The notes: generated by a model not told the origin, from the sequence alone. A stretch of 64,000 nucleotides of DNA from Tretioscincus oriximinensis (GCA_022410635.1 JAJVDF010000123.1:1899232-1963231), one strand, 5' to 3'; shown: positions 31,378-43,799, numbered from the stretch's first letter. Numbers and translations are program-made.

Positions 31378-31640
31378 ATAAGAACATAAGAAGAGCCATC
31401 CTGGATCAGGCCACAGCCCATCTAGTCCAGCATTCTGTCCCACACAGAGGCCCACCAGATGCACCTGGGCAGTCCGAACAGAGGAAAGCAAAATATGCAC
31501 CTGTTTATGACTCCCTGCAAATGGTATTTCAGAAGTCTTGCCTGTTGCTCCATCCCAGAGGCAACATCCAGACATCTATCTTAGTACCCATTCATACCCT
31601 TGGTGTCCATAAACCTGTCTAGTCCTACAAGAACATATAT
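31378..31640 (-). mobile_element. CR1 3' UTR fragment
   Basis: AATAAGAACATAAGAAGAGC to about ACCTGTCTAGTCCT. Well preserved. Confidence 0.85.
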
Positions 31641-32813
31641 AGTAGAACATAAAAGTATGGCCACTTGAAACGCAAAGGTTAAAAAACACATAGTGTATTT
31701 TTAAAACAGAAAGTGAAATTTAAAAATAAAATTTAGAAATTCATATTGAAAGCAAGACCAAAGGAAGAAAGAAGAGCAGCAGTTTCAAACATTTGGTTTC
31801 TTATTCCCACACAGGCCACATCCAAACAGAATCTTAGGGTTGGACCTTAACTATAATTCCAACAGCCGTATTTTTATACTCATTGTTTAGAATGGTGATT
31901 GTAGCTTAGACATCTTTACATGGTCAAGAAACAGAAAGCCACCCAGGAAGCATTAATAAACTACTTTGCTAAAGTAAAAGATACAGCAGGTTTAAGGAGG
32001 TCATGATGTTTTCAGGAGTTTGAAGCTTTAATAAGTCTGGAAAAGTACTTTGTTTTCAGCAGATGCTGCAAATATACCATAATAAGCTGCATCTAATGAA
32101 CATTTCCTCTGCATAAAATCCAGGACAAAAGTTTNTACCTTTAAAGGCTAGAAGAGGAGACTTTCACATCCAAAGTACAAACTTTTATTCTGGATTATAT
32201 CTGGTAACCCTAACCCCAATCCAATTAAAACTACAAAATGTCTGACACACACACCCCATTTTTGAGGTAACACTAACTGATACTCAATTTTCCATTCGGT
32301 TGCTTCATTGACCTTGAATTATTGCCTAAGTTCTAATATTGCATTTATTATTTCCACATTATTACCCTGAAGTCTAATTGATAATGAGCAGGCTGCAAGC
32401 TTAAGACACACAGCAGGGAAGGAGGTCTGGGTGGGACCCTCAGCTATCTCTAAGTGCAAGGCAACTAACAGAGNATGTCTAATGCTGATAGCATTGATGC
32501 CTCTGAATAACCTCTGCATGCCTATTTTAGCTGAAATATCTAAGACTTACAGCTCTTAAGGGTTAGTATTTTTAAAATGATCAATTTCTAGATCCAATAC
32601 TTTTGAGGGGTGCCAGAGCTCCTTAAGGTGAAGGTTCTCCTACACAATGGTTAGCCTACTCAAAGCCTATTCTGAGTTTAAGCAGCCTCCAATAACGTAC
32701 TCTCTAGCAAGTCCCTTGATTAAGATGCTGAAGCTTATATCCCATATAAAAGCTAGAATTCCTAGCCTTGGAAGGATTGCTTNCAGTTGTTTCTGGTACA
32801 ATAGGTATTGATT

Positions 32814-32936
32814 TCAGAGACATAGTTGTGTTAGTTTTAATAGAAAGTCCAGCAAGGGTGCTAGTAGCACTCGGAGACATAACAGAAGAAAGGGAGGTGG
32901 CATAATCTTTTGTAAACACGTTTACTTATTCAGATG
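32814..32936. mobile_element. Family E left half
   Basis: AGAAAGTCCAGCAAGGGTGC, TAGTAGCACTCGGAGACAT, then a diverged GGGAGGTGGCATAATC arm. Confidence 0.6.
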
Positions 32937-34512
32937 CTCATAGGCATTGAGTTATCCTTTCACAGATACTACTACGTCACTTTAAGATGCTGATGACAAG
33001 GAGAGCCCAACAGGTTACACTACTCCTTTGCAAATTCTTGGCAATTATTGGATCCCTATCTGGAAAGCAATGATAAGATTCTTCATGGAGTAAAGCTTAT
33101 TGAGTAAACATTGCACAAGAGAAAATACAAACCCAGTATATCCCATAAATACAATCCACCCTTCCCTACTCCTGGATCTTAGGGAAACTATTAATATCCA
33201 ATAACTTTCAGTATTCCCTCTATACTCTCTTTCAGTATTCTCTTTCTATATACTCTCTGCAAAACATCCTTACTAACTATCTCTATCTCTAATTAATAGT
33301 CTCTGCCAACATTTTTACATTGTCCTATGGCCATCCACTTATTCTTCAATAATTTTTGCCTATGTGCTCACGATGTGGTTTTTTAAAAAAATCTTTTTGT
33401 TATTATTAATATATATAATACTTACAATATATCCTATTAATATCCAAACACTTTTTCACATAGTGCGCATGCAGCCCATGCAGCTTCACCCCAGGGTTGG
33501 TGTTGGTGAAATTCTGATCCAGGACAATTATCTCTCCGCACAAAAGCACCATCCAGAAGCAAAAACAAATCATGGATTTATCCCCAGGATCCAGAATTTA
33601 ATTCCAGGGGTTTCCATGCCTGAGTATCTGGGTGTACCACAGACAAATTGGCTTGTGTATTTTTAGAAATATTTGAACTAGTNCTAATATGATATTAATC
33701 TGCCTAGTAATTCCTGCCTAGTAATTAGAAAACTATTAAAAAGATTTTACTACCTCATTTGAAGCAATTATATAATAATGTGATGCTCAGNCAGGAAATT
33801 CCAGATTCCTGAAAAGAGGCTGAAATCATAGCCATTCTGAAACCATACAGAGATCTACTGGTCCTTAAACTGGATTCTTTTTGCCCTGTTCAGTTATGCA
33901 ACCAAGATTATAAACTTTCTATGAAGATCTTGGCAAAGAGGCTGCAGAAAAATTGCAAATTAAAGAGTTTTGTTAAGATGAGTAACATTAAAGAGCCAGT
34001 CAAGTTAGTCCTTAATATACTACAGCATCCAAAAAAAGAATAGAAGAAAGCTTGGGATATTTAAACTTGATGTTTGAAAGTTTTCAAGAAAGAGAGTAAT
34101 AATTATCTTACTGGTTCAATTTAGGGAACAGATTTTGCAATAACATCAAAGCTTTGTATCAAGGCAAAATGCAAAAATAAGAATTAATAGGGCAACATCA
34201 AGAGCAATCAGATTAAAAATGGAACAAGGCAAGGATGTCCCTTGTCATTGGTAATGGAGTCATTGACTAATGTAATTAGAAAAGAGAAGTTGGCAGGGTT
34301 ATAAGATTGCAATGGACAAACTGAAAATGCACAAAAACGCACTTGTAATTTTTCAGGAACTGGTTACTATGATAAGAGAAACTAAAATACAGTATGAGTT
34401 AAATTTAATATAAGCTATAACAGAAAGGTGTTTGGAGAAAAAATGATGTGGTAATTAAACTTTTGAAAGTGAAACTTCTAAGCTATTTGGTAAGAATTAG
34501 CTCAGTTAAGAG

Positions 34513-34827
34513 TGCTAGTGTATTATCTGCCATAGTTTGCTTTTATTCCTTTCACTTTCCTGATTTCAAAGCGCTCTCCTGCTGGTTTTCTCTTAGGCAG
34601 CAAATGGAGAGTCCATCTATTGGTCTGCCGTTCAATGCAGGGTGGAGCACCCTGTCCTCTATATAAGCCTTTGCTTACTGTTACTCCATGCTTTAGTTCT
34701 TCATTTAATTCGGAAGTTAACGACTTAACTCTTGAAGTTAATCTGGATCTAATTTCTATCAATAAACATTATTTTGAAGAATCAAGTCTCCTGGACTTTA
34801 TCCACTTAGAAATCAAAGCCTCTAACA
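34513..34827 (+). mobile_element. Solo LTR nested in L1
   Basis: 315 bp, starting TGCTAG and ending CTAACA. TATATAA is at 34660-34666 and AATAAA at 34761-34766, in the order expected for U3-R-U5. The flanks AAGAG and AAGAT form a 4/5 target duplication. No internal coding region remains. Confidence 0.65.
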
Positions 34828-34904
34828 AAGATGTTTATAGTCCATTGTTATATCTCCAAAATATTAAGACAATAGAACTCCAAATTAAGATGATGGATAA
34901 TGGG

Positions 34905-34922
34905 ATGTGTGTGTGTGTGTGN
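34905..34922. repeat. Short GT microsatellite
   Basis: An uninterrupted (GT)n run inside the L1 fragment, containing one N. Confidence 0.9.
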
Positions 34923-35021
34923 GAGATCTAGAATAAGGCACCAAGATATTTTCACCCCATTGAATAAGGGCAAATTGGGGCTTCCAAAACTAGAATGCTA
35001 CATGAATGTATATTGTATTAC

Positions 35022-35395
35022 ATCCTCCTCTTCCTATTCTTCTTCCTCCTCTTCTTCNCCCATCTCCTCTTCTGTCATTCTCCTCTCACTACTCCTCTGA
35101 TCCCTCTCCTCTTCTTCACCCTCCTCTTTCCTTTTCTCTTGCAGTCACCTTTTTCTCCTCTTCTCTTTGCCTCTTCCTCTTCTGTCCTCCTCTTCTTCTC
35201 CCCCATTTCTGCCTCCTCCACTTCTGTAGTTCTCCTCCCCTACTCTTACTCTTTCTCCCTTCTCCACCCCTTCTTTTTCCTATTAACTAGACCTCCTCCT
35301 CTTTCCTCCATGCCCTCTGGTACCCTTCATCCTGTTATCCGCACCTCCTCTTTCCTCCTCCCTCCTCTTGCTTCTCCCCCTCTTGCCTGCCTTGA
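35022..35395. repeat. Long polypyrimidine tract
   Basis: About 370 bp of nearly pure C/T (CTT, CCT and CTC units) on the plus strand. It gives spurious Ser/Leu/Pro-rich open frames. Such tracts can form triplex DNA; that is inference. Confidence 0.9.
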
Positions 35396-35445
35396 TTGAA
35401 TGAAGGCTGGAATGGAATTATCAGAAAATATTGCAATTCTGCCTC

Positions 35446-35771
35446 TGTTCTGCAGGCACGAATGACTCAGCCGCTAAGGAAACAGTCTCTCATCTGGGAG
35501 ATTGGGTTTCNAAACCTGTGTCAGATGTAGGGAATGGTGAGCACTTTCTCCTGGCCTGTAACTCTAGCAAACCCAGCAATTCAAAAGCAAGAATGGCAAA
35601 AAATTGCAATTGACTGCAAATAGGTATATGGGAACCACCACAGCCTGATAGGGAAGATAGAATGGCAGCCTTCGGGCAAAATACCCTTGTAAGCCACTTT
35701 GAGTCCTTTTGAAAGGTGAGAAAAGTGGGGTATAAGACCCCAGTTCTTCTTCTTCATCTTCGTCTTCTTCG
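35446..35771 (+). mobile_element. Sauria-type SINE with CTT tail
   Basis: The head is ATGACTCAGCCGCTAAGG and the B-box region GGGTTTCNAAACC. The body ends CTTGTAAGCCACTTTGAGTC. The tail is a CTT/CGT run. Confidence 0.85.
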
Positions 35772-36486
35772 ACTCAGTCCTGACAAGAATGTGGCACCTT
35801 GTGCTATGTAGTCAGCATGCAAGTACTAGGAAGAAAAGGCGGAATACTGGACCTTCCCAATGCTACCCCTGCTGGAACCCCATGATTATGTGAGGCAAAT
35901 CTTCCATAATCATGCCACAGTTGTGATCAGAAAGCTCCATCTGGAAGCACACCTAGAAATAACTTACACTATTAACTTAGTTGTAAAACACGTTAAATCA
36001 TAGGCATTTTCTAATTTGTTTTTATGAAAACTTTATATGATTTTTTATACAACATCAGAATACAAACCAATTTTCTGTTCCTCATTCCTTCTGGAGGTTT
36101 GTTTTTTATGTTAGTTTGGCACTTAACTACTTCTGCATTTCCTGAACTTTTATTACTTGATTTATAGAATTGCTGTGGTAAGGGTGGCTGATGAATAAAA
36201 ATACTGGGCTTGCCATTCATACTGAGTTCCTGCTATTCCTAAGCTGTGGGAAGAGTAGAGTAAGGAGTTGTATTAACATGTCTTGTACTTGCACTGAGGC
36301 TGAATGGGACTATATTCCTAATCAGCTGAGAAAAGCAAACTTCTTGCTGCACTATAATATGTGCGAAATTGCCACAAAAACAAGCATGCAAAACGGCAAC
36401 CAAGGAAATGGCTTGAAATAGTGTATCAAGACAATACTCTACTATTTGTCTCGTGTTGCATCCAGGAATTCAACCTACATCTAAAG

Positions 36487-36680
36487 CAGGGGTGGGAAAC
36501 CTTTTTTCTGACAGCGGCCATTTTGATATTTGTCATACCCCCCCTTCCCTGCACAGGCCATGGCCTCACCATACCCAGCTCCTGCCCCATCCCTCACCCA
36601 GGACCACAAAATCTTGGAGGTTCCCTCACCCTCCTTTCATTGCCCTCCTCCTTTGCCATCACCTGCTTCACCTCATTTCA
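36487..36680. mobile_element. Possible hAT element left end, cut by CR1
   Basis: CAGGGGTGGGAAACC is a typical hAT/Charlie terminus. The matching right end is not found, and a CR1 fragment begins at 36680. Confidence 0.4.
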
Positions 36681-36760
36681 TAAGAACATAAGAAGAGCCA
36701 TACTGGATCAGGCTAGAACCCATCTCATCCAGCATTCTGTCTCTCACAGAAGTCTGCAAA
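36680..36760 (-). mobile_element. CR1 3' UTR fragment, short
   Basis: ATAAGAACATAAGAAGAGCC then CATCTCATCCAGCATTCTG. Confidence 0.75.
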
Positions 36761-37376
36761 CAAACAATCAAGGAGACACAGATTTAAAAATACAAACATT
36801 CCAATACTGCATCCCCTAAAGGTGTCAGATACCCAAATCATACACCACAGTCATATGTGATACAGCATAAAGCCTTGTATATACAAGCAAACAATTTATT
36901 CATAACAAATGCATGATAAAAATCCATGTGGATGGCAGGTATATATTCCAGAACTTACAGTAATAATAAGGGTCAGTGTAGAAAAGGCCCAAAATGGGAC
37001 ATGCAAAAACTGGATAAGAACAATATTGACAGAAACACAATATGTAAGCGTAACGATGGTGGGACTTCCTCAGAGACAAGGCTTGGAGAAAGACTTCTCA
37101 AGGGTATGCTAAATTAACTGAAGGCACAAAGGTTATTCTCCAAATAAACTAAATAAGGGAGAAGAATCTAGACATAGACTGAAATGTACATTAAACAGTT
37201 CAAGAAACTTACAACAAGCAATTTGAAAGAAGTAGTCAGGACAATACCCAAAACCAAATACGGAAGCCAAAAATATACCTTAACAAGAGTTTGTAACTTG
37301 ACACAAGGAATATGCAACTAAGCATTGTCAAAAGATAAGGGAAACAAGCTAANACAAGAAATAACTAGAAGCTGGA

Positions 37377-37462
37377 TTCACACTTAGCCTTATTCTGGCC
37401 TAGATCTTGGAATAGGAACCTACCATCCACNTGCAAGTGTAGGCTATGGCAAGTCCCATTAG
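37377..37462. mobile_element. Family D fragment
   Basis: CTTAGCCTTATTCTGGCCTA, ATCTTGGAATAGGAACC and GGCTATGGCAAGTCCC match the family D left arm. Confidence 0.55.
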
Positions 37463-37557
37463 GGTGAATCTGAGAGGCAGAAAGCAGGAGACAAAGCAAC
37501 ATGACTGGAGATAAGGATGAAATCTGTTTCTCCGTGTCAGAATATTTCATACTGAAT

Positions 37558-37720
37558 GATATTTATTTATTTATTTATTCACATGTCTAATAAATAAATA
37601 AATAAATATACCGCCTTATATTTGAAGATCTCAGGGCAGTCAACACTAGAAACCAAATCAACATTTTAAGATAATATCTAAAAGTAGGGAAGGGAGTTGN
37701 TGAGTGTCTGTGTAACAGTT
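37558..37720 (-). mobile_element. Reversed LINE-type 3' tail with ATTT repeats
   Basis: (ATTT)n and (AAAT)n runs are followed by ATATACCGCCTTATATTTGA, AGATCTCAGGGCAGTCAACA and AAAGTAGGGAAGG. The motifs match the segments at 25.0 and 48.4 kb. Confidence 0.45.
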
Positions 37721-39185
37721 GAACCCACAGTTAGAAGAAGCTTTAAAGGATGTAAAGCAATGATCAGGTGTGTTCCAATGAACTGCTGCTTAGATTCAAG
37801 GCCACAAGATGGCACTCTCAGGTTGTTGCTAGTTTAAAACATTACTAGCAGTTAACTGGCTGTTGTCTTAGCAATGAGTTGAAAGTGAAAATTCACATGA
37901 TGTGAGTGAACAAAGAAATAGAAAAAAGTTTTGAAAAGTTACAGAAAGGAAAAAAGGACAATGGAGAAGATAAAGGGATGGGCTCAGGGAACTTAACCAA
38001 GACCCCCTCCATGTGACNTGTTAAAAACAATGCTGTCAGTTTCTGAAATAATTTGATCATGAGATACAGCATATGTACCTTCATCCTTTCTCAAATAAAC
38101 CACTAGAAAATCCACATGGAACAGGAGCCAACTAACCAGAAAGTAAATCCTGAGCATGCTCAGTATGAGATTCTGCATTGTGTTGTGCTAGTACCTTCTA
38201 GCAAGATCCTGTCTTCTCCCCTTAACCGAGCAGCACACAAAGGCTTGGAACAGGAATACGGGCCATTAAATTAGCAAAGANGTCAGACAGGCATTATAAT
38301 GCATTCTGAAAATTCTGTTGGAATGTGGGGTGAGCAATGTTGTTGTAGTAACATCCCGGTAACATTCAAATAGGAAAATTTCATGTCCCTGCAGAATTAA
38401 ATGTGCTTGGAAGAGTTATGAAACTTTATTAAAGTCAAAGGAAGATGGTAAATATTTGTCCAAACATTTACCAAAGTTTATTTGGTGGCATATAAAAGGA
38501 ACAATATGAGAACAATGGTGTGTCCTTAATGCTTTGTCATCTTCTTGAAATGTTGAGTGCATTCTTGCAATGGGTTTTCCTGCCCTTATTCTGGGAAGTT
38601 TTTGNATTATTGCGCAAACAAGTCAGTTCAAAATAACTGCAGTCGGTGCACAGGACAGAAAAGTTTACATAAGGCTGGGTAGAAAAAAAAGAATAGAAAA
38701 GGTTTCTAGTGGTCAGTGAAAAAAAACAAATGCAGGCAGGAAGAAATAATTATGTATTTACATTATTGATGCAACAATTTTTAAATGTTATGTTTTTGTT
38801 CTTTCAAGACACAAGATGATGTTGCCATTATACTACATGATTTTTTTAAAAAACTCAAAAACTATAGCTTTTCTTTTGCTTGTTGTTGATTACTTAGATT
38901 CTGAATCCAAAAAGTGAATAATGACTTCAATTTCTTCATATGTTTTCACTTTGCGGCTATCTTCTCTGGAAGAATAAATGACATTTGGAGAGTGGGGGGC
39001 TGTAAATATTCCCAGAAAACAGGATTACACTGTTAACAAGTCAGCTGCTCTGAGGTTAACATGGGGTGTTTCTAACTCACTGTGTCTAGAATAGTTGTTT
39101 CTGCTCCAGGTTAAGATGTTAAAATACTGGTTTGTATTGGGAAGATAGAGAAGCAGTATGCATAAGCCTAACATGGCTGTAATAA

Positions 39186-39372
39186 AAGAACACAAGAAGA
39201 ACGATAGACCATTTAGTTCAGCATTCTGTCTCACACTGTTCCCCTTGGCATTCCCAAGCAGAAGGAGGCCAAAATCTTCACCTATTTTTGACTACCCATA
39301 AATGGCATAGTGCCTATGGAAGCAGTACCAAGACATCCATTCTTGTAGCCATTGATACAGCTAGGTTCCTGA
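39186..39372 (-). mobile_element. CR1 3' UTR fragment, diverged
   Basis: AAAGAACACAAGAAGAACGA, then TTTAGTTCAGCATTCTGTCT. Confidence 0.65.
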
Positions 39373-39811
39373 GATGACTAACTTTGGTCCTTTCCACACC
39401 TATTGGTTTGCCCTGCTTTAAAGATGCTTAAAAAACCAAACACGTTAGCCATGTGTCCCCATTTTACCTTGCCATCTAGCTGCTTCTGCCTTTGAATGAA
39501 GAACCCCAAAAGGAACTGCTGCACTTACCCAACTACAACCCTCAGAATTCTCTGCAACACTTCCTACTGTTCCCAGGCAGTCTCTGCACTCCAAGAGCCA
39601 ATGAAGCCTTTACAATTTGCATTTAAGCAGGTCTCTGCTCCTCTGGAGNAGCTTTAAAATGGAGGCTGTTTAAATCAGAGAATATATGCTGNCTAAATAC
39701 TATGCGGCAAAGACCTTTAAAAGCTGGACACACTTTGTTCTGTGGATGCAATAAAGGTAAAATTATCTCCAAAGCGCAGTTTTTCAGCCGTGGAAATGTG
39801 GCCTATATTTA

Positions 39812-39985
39812 AGCTGACCAGATGACCCCTTTTGTGGGGGGATTGAAAACCCAGTTTTGGGGTGCCTCCCAGTTTTTCTGAGGAAAATGTTTTCTTAAAA
39901 AAAAAATTTTCCTCAGAAAAAACCAGGAGGCACCCCAAAAACGGGTTTTTAACTCCCCCCCCCAAAAGGGGTCATCTGGTCAGCC
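39812..39985. mobile_element. Family A palindromic element, short intact form
   Basis: 174 bp with TA flanks (39810-39811, 39986-39987). The arms GCTGACCAGATGACCCCTTT and AAAGGGGTCATCTGGTCAGC are perfect inverted copies. They continue inward through G-run/C-run and TTTTGGGGTGCCTCC/GGAGGCACCCCAAAA to an A/T-rich loop. Confidence 0.88.
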
Positions 39986-41239
39986 TACATAGTTCCATCT
40001 CAAGTATCACTAATTCTTGCTCAGTTATTGGTCCAGGACTCTGTCATTTCTATATTGCATCCAGTGGACAAGGCAAAAGCTGAACAAGATAATATTTGAA
40101 GGTAGAGTGTCTACTTTCATGCTTGAGTTTCTCAAAAACATGAGAAAGAGAAAGATTTTTTTTGCTTTGTAGTGAACTTTTTCGAGATTATATTATAAAT
40201 AACATTAGTCTGGATGCATTCTAAGGCAAAATTTGTGTGTAGCTAGATTCTATGAGATCCTTCCATTTCTTCAACAGCTTTTTATCCAATGGCACAACAT
40301 TTTAATATACACTAGAAACATAAGCTAAAGTTAATGGTTAATACTGCAACTCTAATAAAGTTCTAATCTATGAAAATTTTACCACTTTGTACATAAAGGA
40401 GTAGGCAGAAATATTTTATTCGGCACAGAATTGAAAGTTGTGTGAAAATGAAAAGGAGAACTGAGATCCCAGTGCTCATGCAGTTTCAGTAATCCTTTCA
40501 CTAAAATGCCCCTTTGCCACTGGTTTTCCTGATAGTAGTTACAAACTGCAGTTGAAATGGGTTTCTCTAGTCCCCAAAGGGTATGGCATGCACGCATACA
40601 AATGGGCAGAAAAAGACTAGAAGTCAGCCAAGATTTAAGGCAAGACATGAGCACTAGAGCTCAGATGTATGAGGGGAGGTGAAAAAGCAACCAATCGGGA
40701 GACTCTGCACATGATTTCTCAGTTACTTGCTATGGAAATGCAGAAACGTGAAGATGGGCGGGTGATTGGGNTTTTCTGAATTTAAAATAAATTCCAGATT
40801 TAAACAGCTCGTCTAGAGAGGGCCTGAATCAAGATACTTAGCTTCTGTGTCCAATGAAGCACTTTCTATTGTGCTTTTCAGGTCAGCTGAGCCATATAAT
40901 CATATCCACATGGCATTGATTTACCAGACTGGTAAGTCCTTAGACAAAGTCTTTGGATAAAAATTGGAGGGGGAAAATATTTTAGAATGTTTTATTGTAC
41001 TGAAAATGTCTAATGATTTGGTACATTTCTGTCAAAAACTGTGAAGAGGGAGGAAGAAACTTGGTGAAAACCAAAAGGGTGGCAAAGAAGAACCACAGTG
41101 GAACCTCTTCTGAAGTCTACCTATTCGTCCTCATATGCTTTCTAAAAGTAAACTGTTTGCTTAGAAGTAAACCTGTCCTTTGGTTGACAAAATGGCTCTT
41201 CGTTCTCCCACTCTGGAGCACTATTGCTTTTAATGTTAA

Positions 41240-41299
41240 TTCTGTATCTTGTTTTATTGTTAGTTGCCCTGAGACATTTGGGTATAGGGTGGGATAAAA
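41240..41299 (+). mobile_element. L2/SINE 3' tail fragment
   Basis: TTGCCCTGAGACATTTGGGT, then ATAGGGTGGGATAAAATAC: the tail shared by the 29.7 kb SINE and the 44.1 kb LINE. Confidence 0.55.
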
Positions 41300-41301
41300 T
41301 A

Positions 41302-41850
41302 CACTGACCAGATTTTCTGAGGACCAAACTGGGGTAATTAACATTCATACTAATTTGCATATTCATAAATATGCAAATCATTCACCAACAGAGCCCCCTT
41401 GTGGTGGTGCAGATAATGTTTTTTTNAAAAAAAATCAAAAATATTCTTTTTCTAAGTGTGTGAGACATTTTTGAAGTGTGTGAGAATTTTTTACTTTTTA
41501 CTGAGGGGAGTGTGCGTTCAGGAGCTGGCCCCAGATGCCAGAGCCCCGTAGTGGTGGTGCAGTGAATCTCCTTTTTAAAAATTCAAAAATATTCTTTTTC
41601 TAAGTGTGTGAGAATTTTTTTTACTTTTTACTGAGGGAAGTGTGCCTTCAGCAGCTGGCCCCAGATGCCAGAGCCCCCTAGTAGTTGTGCAGTGTTTTTT
41701 TTAAAAAAAGAAAAAAAATCCAAAAAAATTATTATTTTTTAAAAAAATTTCCTCAGCAAAAACTGGGAAAATGGCATCCCTACCCGGGAGGGCGGGGTAG
41801 ACACCCCAAAACCAGGTTTCCCCCCCAAAAAAGGGGTCATCTGGTCAGCC
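41302..41850. mobile_element. Family A element with internal minisatellite
   Basis: TA flanks at 41300-41301 and 41851-41852. The right arm ends GGGGTCATCTGGTCAGCC. Inside, two full units (about 150 and 131 bp) plus a partial one carry GCCAGAGCCCC, GTGGTGGTGCAG, TTCTTTTTCTAAGTGTGTGA and GCTGGCCCCAGAT. Confidence 0.75.
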
Positions 41851-42869
41851 TAGATAAAAGTACAAGCCCCGATTTCAGGTTGCTATGCTAGCTCAATAGA
41901 CCCCAAAATACTGTATTCCTCTAGATTGTTCCCATTTTTATCCCAGAAAANTCTTGTTGTTTTCTGTTGCAATAGTAAACCAAAACCACAAAGCAGACTG
42001 ATCCCTGACCAAACAAAACTACGGAACAATGTAAAAGCTCAGGAACAACAATGGACTACAGTATAGGGTAATATAGAAAAAATTCAAACAGTTCAGTTCA
42101 GTTTACTGTATCTCGCAAGTAATCAGATTTTTGTTTTGCCTTTCCAAGAGTTATAAAGTGCATAAGTTATAAAGTTATAAAGTGCATAAGCTTAGCACAT
42201 GGTTTACAAAATATAATCTTGTTGCCAGACAGAACAATACTTCATGTACATAGAGAAGAACAATTTTAACAGTCAGAAATATTCACCACCACTGGTATAC
42301 AAATGTCAATTATGGAAAATTTAAATGAGTAAAATAGCTCGAGATGAGTTGCTAGAAGAGTCAAAAGCTGCTGTAAATGAATATTGCCACCATATTAGGT
42401 TCAAAGCAGTACTATGAAGTACAGTAACCGAAACACTATACCAGATGTCGCTCACAGTAATGGTTCCTCATTGAAGACCTAACAGCAGTTGTTTTTCTGC
42501 TTGGTCTTGGGGCTCCAAAAATACACGAACAAAAAGTGTATTATTGTGGTGAAAAATTGCAGTTCTTGGCTTTTCAATGATTGTTCAAGGGCCAGAAGAA
42601 GCCTACCAGCGAAATCCCAGATGGTATCCTGGAATGGGATAGCCTGAATTCTTGGTTATATCATTTATTGTGTGCTCACATTGTATTATGTATGTATAAT
42701 GATGTTATTGTCTGATGTGACATATATTGATGTATAATATCACGTTAAAATAAACGTATTTTTCAAAAACTTTATTTACTTTGTTACAAGCTTTTCTGCT
42801 TTCTGTGAGCGATATCTGGTATAACGTCTCATTTACTGTGTAATATACCAGAACCCCCCATTTTCCTTA

Positions 42870-43765
42870 TCGCTGTGTACTATGAAGTACAGCATTATAA
42901 GTCTAAATACAAATATTCACTCGAACAATTTATAATGGCGGCTCAGGCAGTCATAGCCTGGGGATGGAAAGATTCCTCTAAAATGCAGATTAATTGCTGG
43001 TACCATCATTTGGCAGACCAAATGTTAGGAAATTATTTGATGGAGAAGACTGACATTAATTTAAAAGTTAAAAATAAATGGATGAAGAATTGGGGAAAAT
43101 TACTAATTTTCTCTCAAACTAACCGTTGGGGTGGTCCCGAACTCTTAGCGGCAATTAGTCTAACACTCAGGAGGTAGATAAGTGATAATACAGTGATTCT
43201 CTCTCTGGGGGTGGATGGAGATGTTTAGGGTTTTCTTTTGGGAATATTGGGATTGATTCAAGTATGGTTTACTTATTAATACTTTACTATTATATTCAGT
43301 GGCGGCTGGCCACTGTGTTCGTGGGGTTCGGCGAACACTCAGAGATTAAAATCAGTTATAAAATCTCCTTTCATAGAGGAACTGCCAACAAATCTAAAAC
43401 CTCCAGGTAGCTTTTTTAATTGACAAAAGGGGTCGCCAATCTCAGAACCAATGAGAGTGCTGCCTAGGTGGGGCTACACTCTCTGTCTCATCTCCGTACA
43501 GGTGCCATTTTGTATTGACATTCAACTTGCAGATTGAAAGAGAGAATGGTAAGTGCTTGAATATGCTTCCTCCCAGCTGCGTTCCTAACTTTGCCGAGGT
43601 TGGAGGAACCTGTGCCCCCCCTGCCCCAAACTGCACCAGCCGCCGCTGATTATATTATTATTGTCAGTCTTGTGGTATGAATTAATTTAGATGTATGAAA
43701 CAATACTGTTTTCTTTTTTTGTTTTGTCAAAATTCAATAAAAAAATTATTTATTTAAAAAAGCAT
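42870..43765 (+). pseudogene. L1 ORF2 C terminus and 3' UTR, split by a hAT MITE
   Basis: An open stretch encodes MAAQAVIAWGWKDSSKMQ and ends WGGPELLAAISLTLRR with a stop at 43177, closely matching the 9 kb L1. The 3' UTR is interrupted at 43297-43648 and resumes to AATTCAATAAAAAAATTATT. Confidence 0.82.
43297..43648. mobile_element. hAT-type MITE with perfect 8-bp target duplication
   Basis: 352 bp, ends CAGTGGCGGCTGG and CCAGCCGCCGCTG (13-bp inverted repeats, one mismatch). ATTATATT is present on both sides (43289-43296 and 43649-43656). It has no transposase frame. The 8-bp duplication is the hAT signature. Confidence 0.92.
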
Positions 43766-43799
43766 AATAAGCTTAAATTGTAGACAAGTTAAGGCTGCA

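Larger units (their letters stand above)
33790..35003 (+). pseudogene. L1 ORF2 reverse-transcriptase fragment, interrupted by a solo LTR
   Basis: Degenerate RT motifs in order: NQDYKLSMKILAKRLQK (33900-33950), a TRQGCPLS-like motif (NGTRQGCPL, about 34220), and PLNKGKLGLPKLE (about 34957-34996). Stops and frameshifts are common. The LTR at 34513-34827 splits the last part, and L1 sequence resumes after it. Confidence 0.75.

Noticed and set aside
35006..35399. Ser/Leu/Pro-rich open frames
   Set aside because: Product of the polypyrimidine tract, with no initiation or splice context.
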